This document shows, piece after piece, positions 8,095 to 15,249 of a stretch of DNA of 51,437 nucleotides. Source of the stretch: JBOHUC01 sp050733935. GTDB lineage: Bacteria > Eisenbacteria > RBG-16-71-46 > DASYSL01. The notes below the pieces were generated by a model that searched no databases, was not told the origin of the DNA, and worked only from the letters and a program-made list of their open reading frames with translations. The stretch spans positions 1 to 51,437 of the forward strand of contig JBOHUC010000130.1 in NCBI GenBank assembly GCA_050733935.1, written 5' to 3'. The position numbers were made by a program, and so were the translations under genes. How positions within the stretch are numbered: the first letter of the stretch is position 1; the number at the start of each line of letters is the position of its first letter.

Positions 8095-9197
8095 TGGCGC
8101 GTCGGACGGAGGGGGCGCTCCTCGGCCTTTCGCTCGCGCTCGCGCTCCCGCTCGCGCTCGGATTCGCGGCGCTCGGCACGCTCGTCTCGGGATGCGGCGG
8201 CAAGTTCGCGCTGCCCGAGGAGACTCCGGGTGGGGTCATTCCCGAAAAGGGGAGCTACGCCTACCGGGGCACGCTCGACGGCGTGCCGAACCCGACCGAC
8301 GTCATGCTCACGCTCGGGATCGGGCGGCCGACGCTCTACGTGGTGAACGATTCGGCGCACGTGCGAGCGTTCCCGATCTACTTCAACGCCTTCGGACCGA
8401 CCAATCCGCTCTCGTACGCGTTCGCCGGGTTCCTGAAGCCGATCAAGGTCTGCCAGGGTCCGAACCTGATCTTCGTCCTCGATGCCGGGGACACGACGCT
8501 CGCGCAGACCGACATCTCGAAGGCGCCGGGATTCCTCATGTACGGGCTCACCGGCGGAACGATCCTGGCCCAGATCCGGGACACGACGCTCGCGGACGTG
8601 CGCGGCATCGCGGCCGACGCGGCGGGCAACGTCTACGTGTCGTGCATCGCGAAGGAGTTCATCCGCGACGATCCGACCGATCCCCGCCGCCGCACCTACA
8701 AGTTCGTGAGCCGCGTGTACCGCTACCGGCAGGATTCAGGATTCGAGAAGGACCCGAACTTCTTCGTCGACGACGGGCAGGGGCTCGGAACGGTGTCCGA
8801 GCCGCAGGATCTCTTCGTCTCGCCGCTCGCGGAAGCTCCGTCGAACCTCTACATCGCGGACACGGGCAAGGACATCGTCCAGAGGATGTTCATCCAGGAC
8901 AACGGGGGTGAGCCGCTCCCCGCGATCGCGCTCGACGGCATCCAGAGCGGGACTGCGATCGTCGTTCCGACCGACTTCGTCTCGGACGACGTCCAGTTCC
9001 AGTACATCACGGACATCGGCAACCGCCGCGTCCTGCGCTACAACCCGGAGGACCTGTACATCCAGAAGGTCAATGTCGAGCTCGATCGCTTCGACGACTC
9101 GCTGCACGTTCCCGTGGCCGTGACCGCGGACGATTCGCTCGTGTACGTGGCGGATTATCAGACCGGTCGCGTCACCTGGTACCAGAGGAGGAAGTAG
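8094..9197 (+). CDS. NHL-repeat beta-propeller lipoprotein
   Basis: 367 residues. Lipoprotein signal: basic start, hydrophobic Leu/Ala core and lipobox LVSGC with Cys34. The body has spaced NHL/propeller blades, e.g. DVRGIAADAAGNVYVS, EPQDLFVSPL...NLYIADTGKD, TDIGNRRVLRYNPEDLY and PVAVTADDSLVYVADYQTG. The start at 8094 shares its A with the PorV stop. Likely periplasmic or surface-attached through its lipid. In this operon it could bind protein partners of the receptor/PorV system; no catalytic residues are visible. The repeated GCTCGC motif near 8130-8160 merely encodes the Leu/Ala signal peptide. Confidence 0.72.
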   Translation: MARRTEGALLGLSLALALPLALGFAALGTLVSGCGGKFALPEETPGGVIPEKGSYAYRGTLDGVPNPTDVMLTLGIGRPTLYVVNDSAHVRAFPIYFNAFGPTNPLSYAFAGFLKPIKVCQGPNLIFVLDAGDTTLAQTDISKAPGFLMYGLTGGTILAQIRDTTLADVRGIAADAAGNVYVSCIAKEFIRDDPTDPRRRTYKFVSRVYRYRQDSGFEKDPNFFVDDGQGLGTVSEPQDLFVSPLAEAPSNLYIADTGKDIVQRMFIQDNGGEPLPAIALDGIQSGTAIVVPTDFVSDDVQFQYITDIGNRRVLRYNPEDLYIQKVNVELDRFDDSLHVPVAVTADDSLVYVADYQTGRVTWYQRRK

Positions 9198-9198
9198 C

Positions 9199-11304
9199 GT
9201 GACGCGCTTGCGATCGCTCGCCGGCGACGGTGCCGGACTCCTCCTCGCGGCGGCGGCCGCCCTGGTCGTGGCCGTGGTCGCAGCCGTGCCCGCAGCCGTG
9301 CCCGCGCCGGCGTGGGCCCACGTCGAGTTCTCGCACGAGGTCGTGCGCGACACGGAGTACGAGACGCCGCCCCACATGCGCGTGGCGGGGGAGGGCGTCG
9401 TGCCCGCTTACCGGGTGAAGATCACGAACAACAACCGCGTCGGACTCACGAACACGAACTACGGGTTCTTCGGTAACAATTTCACGTCGCGCTCGCCGAG
9501 CTTCGAGTTCCCGCTCGGGACGGGGTTCGAGCACATGGTGCGCGGCGGATTCTGGATCGGCGGGATCACGACCTATTCGGGGACCGGCGAGCAGCTCCGA
9601 GTCTCGACCGGGACGGTGGACGGATCGCAGGGAGCCGCGAGTGCCGCGGGCACCGAGTTCACGCCCGCGGGGAACACGATCGTCGAGCGCTCGGCGCTCC
9701 CGAACAGCCGGGTCTTCAGCCCCGACGCGGTCTCCGAGCAGGACTTCGTGTCGGACTTCGACGATTTTCCGGCGAAGCCCACGGTCACGAGCGGCGAGGA
9801 TCACGAGCCGCTCGGCATCAGCCTCCATCAGGAGGTCTACAACTGGTCGTTCGGGCGCTTCGCGAACTTCGTGGCGATCCGCCTGACGATCAAGAACGTC
9901 GGCCCGCCGCTGCGGAACGTCTGGGTCGGCATGTACGAGGAGTTCGCGTCGGGTCCGAAGAACAGCTACAGCACGTGGCCGCCGAGCTCGACGAGCGGCG
10001 GCACGCTCGGCTCCTGGTACAACAAGAAGCTCATGCGCTACGACACCGAGGGGCGCACGCTGTCGGAGCACTACTGCCGAAGCTACCTGGGCGGGGAGGC
10101 GACCTGTGAGGACGGCGTCTGCCCGCCGTGGATCGGCGTCAAGCTCCTCGGGGTGAGGCCGGACACGGTCGCGAACAAGCAGATTACGTCCTACATCGCG
10201 AACTGGGCGCCCGGCGACACGACCAAGGACAACGACACCGAGCGGCACAGCCTCATGTCGACCGGACGCATCACTCCGCCCGACTCCCTGATTCCGGGAG
10301 GGTCGGCCGACGGCACGCCCGACGACCAGACGAGCCTGCTCGCGGTGGGTCCGTTCGACGAGATCCAGCCTGAGTCGACGATCACCGTCGACTTCGCGTT
10401 CGTGGGCGGCGTGGACTACGAGGACATGCTCGAGAACGCGGACTTCGCGCAGCTCGCGTTCGACTTCAACTACGTGCTGCCGACGCCGCCGCCCTCGCCG
10501 CGGATCGCCGTCGTGCCGAACGACGGCGGAATCGACATTTATTTCGACCGAAGTCCCGAGTCGGTGAGCGATCCAACGAGCCCGGCGCCGGGGGGCCTCG
10601 ATTTCGAGGGCTACCGGGTCTGGGTCGGCGAGAGCCTGGGGAGCCTCAGGCAGGCGGCGCAATTCGACGTGCCGGACACGACCGGATTCAATACCGGCTT
10701 CGCCGGGATCGCGCTCCCGGATTCCGTGAAGATCGACACGACGTGGTATCAGCACAGGTATTCGGTCCGGGGCCTGAAGACCGGGTTCCAGTACTTCGCG
10801 AGCGTGACCTCGTACGACACGGGGGATCAGCGGATCGAGTCGCTCGAATCGGGCGTCACCCAGAATCTCTCGCTCACCGTGCCCGGACCGTCGCCACAGG
10901 AATCGCAGGGCAAGTCGGTCACGGTGTTCCCGAACCCGTACAAGGTCGAAGCAGTGTGGGACGCAGGCGATCTCGTCCGCGATCACTTCCTCTGGTTCGC
11001 GAACCTGCCCCGCCGCTGCACGATCAAGATCTACACGCTCTCGGGGGACCTCGTGAAGCAGGTGGACTTCGACGGGGACACCTATCACGGCGAGGGCGCC
11101 CGCGGCCTCTACAACCCGACGTCCGACGTCCTGCTCGATCCGCCGACGCTCTCGGGATCGCTCTACGCGTGGGACATGATCACGAGCCAGGGGCAGGCGA
11201 TCGCCTCGGGCCTCTATCTCTATGCGGTCGAGGATCTGGACGGCGGCGATATTCAACGCGGCAAGTTCCTGATCGTCAAGGCCGACCGGGAGGGATTCGA
11301 ATGA
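9199..11304 (+). CDS. secreted protein with FlgD/type-IX-like C-terminal domain
   Basis: 701 residues, GTG start with GAGGAGGAAG directly upstream. Signal peptide of about 40 residues ending PAWA. The mature N-terminus contains NTNYGFFGNNFTSRSPSFEF, a block closely repeated in the product of 17908-19914. A fibronectin-like section near 430-560 (SPRIAVVPNDGG, DFEGYRVWVGESLG) precedes a sorting-type domain from about 573: VTVFPNPYK, IKIYTLSGDLVKQ, ASGLYLYAVED, GKFLIVK. Such domains target cargo to type IX secretion in FCB bacteria. No enzyme motif is seen. The stop overlaps the next gene as ATGA. Function unknown; surface or extracellular location is inferred. Confidence 0.75.
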   Translation: MTRLRSLAGDGAGLLLAAAAALVVAVVAAVPAAVPAPAWAHVEFSHEVVRDTEYETPPHMRVAGEGVVPAYRVKITNNNRVGLTNTNYGFFGNNFTSRSPSFEFPLGTGFEHMVRGGFWIGGITTYSGTGEQLRVSTGTVDGSQGAASAAGTEFTPAGNTIVERSALPNSRVFSPDAVSEQDFVSDFDDFPAKPTVTSGEDHEPLGISLHQEVYNWSFGRFANFVAIRLTIKNVGPPLRNVWVGMYEEFASGPKNSYSTWPPSSTSGGTLGSWYNKKLMRYDTEGRTLSEHYCRSYLGGEATCEDGVCPPWIGVKLLGVRPDTVANKQITSYIANWAPGDTTKDNDTERHSLMSTGRITPPDSLIPGGSADGTPDDQTSLLAVGPFDEIQPESTITVDFAFVGGVDYEDMLENADFAQLAFDFNYVLPTPPPSPRIAVVPNDGGIDIYFDRSPESVSDPTSPAPGGLDFEGYRVWVGESLGSLRQAAQFDVPDTTGFNTGFAGIALPDSVKIDTTWYQHRYSVRGLKTGFQYFASVTSYDTGDQRIESLESGVTQNLSLTVPGPSPQESQGKSVTVFPNPYKVEAVWDAGDLVRDHFLWFANLPRRCTIKIYTLSGDLVKQVDFDGDTYHGEGARGLYNPTSDVLLDPPTLSGSLYAWDMITSQGQAIASGLYLYAVEDLDGGDIQRGKFLIVKADREGFE

Positions 11305-12806
11305 TCCGGCCGCGCCTGCATGCACTCGCTTCCGCGGCTGCTCTCGCAGCAGTCGCCCTTCTGGCCGCGATCCTGGCCGGCGGATGCGGCACGACGGGGA
11401 GCCTCTCGCCCAACACGCCGCCCGAAACGGTCATCTTCGTGAGCGGACCCGTGGACACGGTCAATCACGTGGTCCGTTTGCGCTGGCTCGGCAGCGATTC
11501 CGACGGCCAGGTCGTGCGGTTCGAGTACAAGTGGATCTACGAGGCCGGCCAGGAGCCCGCCGGGTACGATTCGGCGGCGTGGTCCTCGACCACCAAAACG
11601 GACTCCACGTTCACGGTCTTCACGCCCTCCGGCTATTCCATGCCCCAGTTCGTCGTGCGGTCCGTGGACGACGCAGGCGACGCGGATCCCACGCCGGCGC
11701 GGCAGTTCTTCCAGTTCAGCAATCAGCCTCCGACGCTCGCGATCGTGGGCACGCCGCGACTTCCGCCGTCGACTTTGCCCGTGCTCACCGTGCGCTGGGC
11801 CTCGACCGATCCGGACGGGAACATCAACCAGGCGAACTACCTCGTCTGGCTCGACGGGGACGAGTCGAACGCCCGCCTCGTTCCGCCCGGGAATCAGTTC
11901 ACGCTCACGCCCGACTTCTTCGACGACGGAGCCGGCGGCTACGAGACCGGACCGCACACCGTGTACGTCCAGGCGGTCGATGCGGGGGGTTCGGCGAGCC
12001 CGCCGGACACGGCCTCCTGGGTCGTGCGTGCGCCGGAAGGCGACGTGCTCCTGGTCGACGACGTCCCGGCAAGCCTCGGGACCGCCGCCGACCAGGCGTA
12101 TCGGGCGGCGTTCGATCTCCAGCTCGGGGTCGGTCCTGGCACCTACACCCTGATCAACATCGACGCGGCAAACCCGTTCCGCACGCCGGAGGACATCGCC
12201 GCGACATTCGCTTTCTTTCAGTCGGTCGTCTGGTATCAGGACAACAGCACCGGACGGTCGCCGATGCTCTCGCTCTCGGAGTCCGCGATCCGCTCGAGCC
12301 TCGCGGCCGGCCGGAACGTCTACGTCTGCAGCGTAACGCTCGTGGGAACGAACGCCGCGCTTCCCTCGCCCGACTTTCTCGGGGAGATCGTGGGGGCCGA
12401 CTCCGTGCGCCTGAACCCGAAGACCGGGACGAGCAACTTCTCGATCAACAACAACTCGCTTCTCCATCCGGGAAGCAACGTGCCGTACGACTCGCTGAGC
12501 GCGGTCGTGATCTCGACCAACGTGGATGCGCTGGCTCTCCGGAACGCAAACGAAGTGGCGTTCCTCGGAAAGCCGATCGTGATCGACTCGACTCAGGTCG
12601 ACGACTGGTTCGTGGGCGTTGACCGGGTCCCCTCCGGCGGGACGGGCCGCTTCGTGTTCCTTTCCTTCCCGCTTCGCTTCATGGGGAACACGCCGCCCGG
12701 CGCTCCGGCGCCCGCTCCGGATCCCAACTACGCGGCGAAGACCGTCCGCCGGGTTCTCTACAGGTTCGGTCACGGAGCGCCCGTGTCGGCGGGAATCGGC
12801 CTCTAA
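11301..12806 (+). CDS. lipoprotein with Ig/fibronectin-like repeats
   Basis: 501 residues, last gene of the operon that begins at 4365. Lipobox LAGGC with Cys29. Residues about 40-130 and 140-240 look like two Ig/FN3-type beta-sandwiches (PETVIFVSGPVDT, VRLRWLGSDSDGQV, then PVLTVRWASTDPDGNI). From about 250 (DVLLVDDVPASLG) a Rossmann/GATase-like section with VVWYQDN resembles the modules that follow Ig-like domains in FCB surface proteins; I see no catalytic triad. Codon use and spacing match the four upstream genes. It probably sits at the outer membrane beside the receptor and PorV-like barrel. Confidence 0.68.
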   Translation: MIRPRLHALASAAALAAVALLAAILAGGCGTTGSLSPNTPPETVIFVSGPVDTVNHVVRLRWLGSDSDGQVVRFEYKWIYEAGQEPAGYDSAAWSSTTKTDSTFTVFTPSGYSMPQFVVRSVDDAGDADPTPARQFFQFSNQPPTLAIVGTPRLPPSTLPVLTVRWASTDPDGNINQANYLVWLDGDESNARLVPPGNQFTLTPDFFDDGAGGYETGPHTVYVQAVDAGGSASPPDTASWVVRAPEGDVLLVDDVPASLGTAADQAYRAAFDLQLGVGPGTYTLINIDAANPFRTPEDIAATFAFFQSVVWYQDNSTGRSPMLSLSESAIRSSLAAGRNVYVCSVTLVGTNAALPSPDFLGEIVGADSVRLNPKTGTSNFSINNNSLLHPGSNVPYDSLSAVVISTNVDALALRNANEVAFLGKPIVIDSTQVDDWFVGVDRVPSGGTGRFVFLSFPLRFMGNTPPGAPAPAPDPNYAAKTVRRVLYRFGHGAPVSAGIGL

Positions 12807-12874
12807 AGGGAGGAGCCGCAGTCGCACGCGGCAGGCCCCGAAGGGCGAAGCTTCCGCCCGACAACCGATTGCCG

Positions 12875-12920
12875 CAAAACCCCCAAAGTCCTTGACAATC
12901 ATGGGGTTTTGGAATAGCTT
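12875..12920 (+). promoter_or_regulatory. promoter with overlapping 9-bp inverted repeat
   Basis: TTGACA at 12892-12897 and TAGCTT at 12915-12920, 17 bases apart, give a good sigma-70-type promoter for the gene at 13044. CAAAACCCC (12875-12883) and GGGGTTTTG (12903-12911) form a perfect inverted repeat that brackets the -35 box, so a repressor or activator could bind there. It could equally be a weak hairpin ending the upstream operon. Confidence 0.55.
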
Positions 12921-13043
12921 CCCCGTGGTTTCCAGGTGTCGGACATTCCCAAACATCCCGTCCCTGTACCTTCCGTACGCGGGGCCTCCCCTCGCCCTTC
13001 ATCCCGGGCGCCATTCGCCGTCTCTTCCCCTGGAGGTTTCCTC

Positions 13044-15032
13044 ATGCAGCGCTCGCTCCTCCGCGGTTTCGCCATCGCGGCGCCGGTACTCCTCGGGCTC
13101 GCATGTCTTGCAGCCCCGTCGATCGCCGTCCAGAGGACGGTCACGATCTACCAGATCCAGGACACGACATCGGTGGGGCACGTGGTCGAGGGGAGCACCG
13201 ACACCGTCACCACGACCGGCATCCTCACCGGTGCGGACGTTCGCTCGACCGGCTTCGGCTTCTACATCCAGGATGCGGCAGGGGGCAACTTCTCCGGCGT
13301 CCTCGTGTTCACGGGTGGCGCGAACGTGTTCGCGGATTCGGGTTATGCGCGCGGCGACATCATCCGCGCCACGGGCCGGACGACCGAGTTCGGCGGTGAG
13401 ACCGAGATCATCTCGTCCAGCGGTGGCGCGTTCAACGCCCCGCCCACGACCACGAAGCTCGGCACGGCGGCACTGCCGGCTCCGATCGCGATCGCCAACT
13501 ACGGGCTCCTCGCGGAAACGGCCGCCTACCCGGTGGCGGAGAAGTACGAAGGCGTCCGCGTCAGCATCGTGAACGGCCGCACCGCCCGGACGAACATCGG
13601 CCTCACGAACCAGTGGCTCGTGGTGGACAACAACGTCGTAAATCCGCTCGACTCGATCCGGGTCGACGGCCAGACGCTGGCCTTCCCGGGGGTCACGCCG
13701 CCTGCGATCGGCGTCGTGGCGACGGCGATCCAGGGCATCGGCGTCCAGCGCACGCCCCGCGGCTACGGCCTCCAGCTCCGGGACAACGCGGACATCACGG
13801 TTCCGTCCCCGCCGGTTCTCCTCAACGCTTATGCAATCAGCAACGCGGCCATCCAGCTCCAGTTCGACCGCGCGCTCGATCCGGTGACCTCGCAGCAGGT
13901 CGGGAACTACTCGCGGACGCTCACGCTCGGGGCGGTGGACGGGGCGACCCTCGTCAACAACCAGTACGTGAACCTCGCGACCACCACGAACGCGCAGATT
14001 CCCGGCGAGGCCGAGGAAGTGACGGCCACCGGGGTCAGGTCGGCTCTCGGCGTGGCGATGGCCGCACCCGGCGTGCAGCAATTCCGGGCCGGCATCACGC
14101 CGATCCAGATGGTCCAGACGAACGAGAACGCCGACTCGTCCCAGTTCGTGAACGAGCAGGTGACCGTGCGGGGCACGGTCATGGCGATCGACGAGGGCCT
14201 GTACTTCTTCCAGGATGGAGTGGCCGTGAACCCCTCCTCCGGCATGGCCGTCTTCGGCCCCATGGCCGGGATGGCCGAGGGCGACGACGTCACGATGTCG
14301 GGCATCGTCACCGAGTTCGGCGGCGGCTCGCAGCTCACCGAGTTCTCGGGCCTCGACTACCAGCGCGAGAATTCGACCGGGAACCCGAAGTACGTTCCGG
14401 TGGCCGTGACCCCCGGACAGATCGGCCCGCTCACCGGCGTCGAGCCGTTCCCGGGTGAGCGCTACGAGGCCATGTTCGTCCGCCTGTCGAACGTCACCGT
14501 GACCCAGGACTCGCTCCCGAACGGGCAGTACGCCGTCCAGGGGTCGGGCGGAACGGGGGACACGGTGCGCGTCGACGACACCATGTACCGCTCGAACATC
14601 CTGTACGACGAGGGAGTCGGTGTGTTCGTGACCCGGCTCGACGGCATCGTGAACGACGCGTTCGGCCAGTTCACGATCAACCCGCGCCGCAGCACCGACC
14701 TCCAGATCGAGCCGGTCGGCGTGCCGGGACTTCCGACAACGACCGAGTTCGCGATCCGGAGCATCCAGCCGACGCCGGCGTCGTTCGCTCGCGGAACAGC
14801 CATGCTCAACTTCGTGTTGCCGTCCGCAGGACGCGTGAGCGCGCGCGTGTACGATCTGGCGGGTCGCCTGGTCGCGCAGCCGTTTACGGACGTCGATGTC
14901 GCGGCCGGTCCGCAGAGCCTCGGAATCGACGGACGGACGGTCTCCGGAGGTCGGCTCGGAAGCGGTATCTACTTTATTCAGTTGGAGTTGGGAAATAGGG
15001 TTGCAACGGCGAAGCTGGTCGTGACAGAATAG
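13044..15032 (+). CDS. secreted multi-OB-fold protein with C-terminal sorting domain
   Basis: 662 residues, ATG chosen because TGGAGG lies seven bases upstream; a GTG at 12936 has no such site. Signal peptide of about 28 residues (APSIAVQ). Residues about 30-130 and 370-490 repeat an OB-fold-like pattern seen in secreted nucleases and FCB surface proteins: GFYIQDAAGGNFSGVLVF, RGDIIRATGRTTEFGG, then LYFFQDG, EGDDVTMSGIVTEFGGG. The last 85 residues form a FlgD/type-IX-like domain (SARVYDLAGRLVAQ, SGIYFIQLELG, KLVVTE). No catalytic motif. Monocistronic, with its own promoter at 12892-12920. Nucleic-acid or glycan binding is possible; function unknown. Confidence 0.7.
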   Translation: MQRSLLRGFAIAAPVLLGLACLAAPSIAVQRTVTIYQIQDTTSVGHVVEGSTDTVTTTGILTGADVRSTGFGFYIQDAAGGNFSGVLVFTGGANVFADSGYARGDIIRATGRTTEFGGETEIISSSGGAFNAPPTTTKLGTAALPAPIAIANYGLLAETAAYPVAEKYEGVRVSIVNGRTARTNIGLTNQWLVVDNNVVNPLDSIRVDGQTLAFPGVTPPAIGVVATAIQGIGVQRTPRGYGLQLRDNADITVPSPPVLLNAYAISNAAIQLQFDRALDPVTSQQVGNYSRTLTLGAVDGATLVNNQYVNLATTTNAQIPGEAEEVTATGVRSALGVAMAAPGVQQFRAGITPIQMVQTNENADSSQFVNEQVTVRGTVMAIDEGLYFFQDGVAVNPSSGMAVFGPMAGMAEGDDVTMSGIVTEFGGGSQLTEFSGLDYQRENSTGNPKYVPVAVTPGQIGPLTGVEPFPGERYEAMFVRLSNVTVTQDSLPNGQYAVQGSGGTGDTVRVDDTMYRSNILYDEGVGVFVTRLDGIVNDAFGQFTINPRRSTDLQIEPVGVPGLPTTTEFAIRSIQPTPASFARGTAMLNFVLPSAGRVSARVYDLAGRLVAQPFTDVDVAAGPQSLGIDGRTVSGGRLGSGIYFIQLELGNRVATAKLVVTE

Positions 15033-15085
15033 CGCCGGCTTCGAAATAACGCGGCCAAGCAGGACGGCCGTCCATGTCCCAAAGG

Positions 15086-15159
15086 ACCGGGCGACTCTAC
15101 CGTCTGCAGGGTTTCGGGGTGGTCACTCCGCAGGCTACCCCCTCTGCCGGTCGCCCGGT
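15086..15159 (+). terminator. long stem-loop, terminator or structured leader
   Basis: ACCGGGCGAC (15086-15095) pairs perfectly with GTCGCCCGGT (15150-15159) around a 54-base loop that itself can fold (GGGGTGG at about 15115-15121 with CTACCCC). TTTCCTTTT follows directly. It may terminate transcription of the 13044 gene or be a folded 5' leader of the 15250 gene. I do not recognise a known riboswitch class in it. Confidence 0.45.
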
Positions 15160-15249
15160 TTCCTTTTGGGAATCGAACTTCGATCGCATGAGCGTTTCCC
15201 CCCGCTCGTCCCCCACGTCTTGCGTTTCCATACTGCGCCGGAGGACTTG

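Noticed and set aside
8130..8160. GCTCGC simple repeat as a regulatory or phase-variable tract
   Set aside because: It encodes the Leu/Ala core of the lipoprotein signal; the repeat units are imperfect.
9275..9310. Tandem GCAGCCGTGCCC repeat
   Set aside because: Encodes Ala-Ala-Val-Pro in the signal peptide of the 9199 gene; two copies only.
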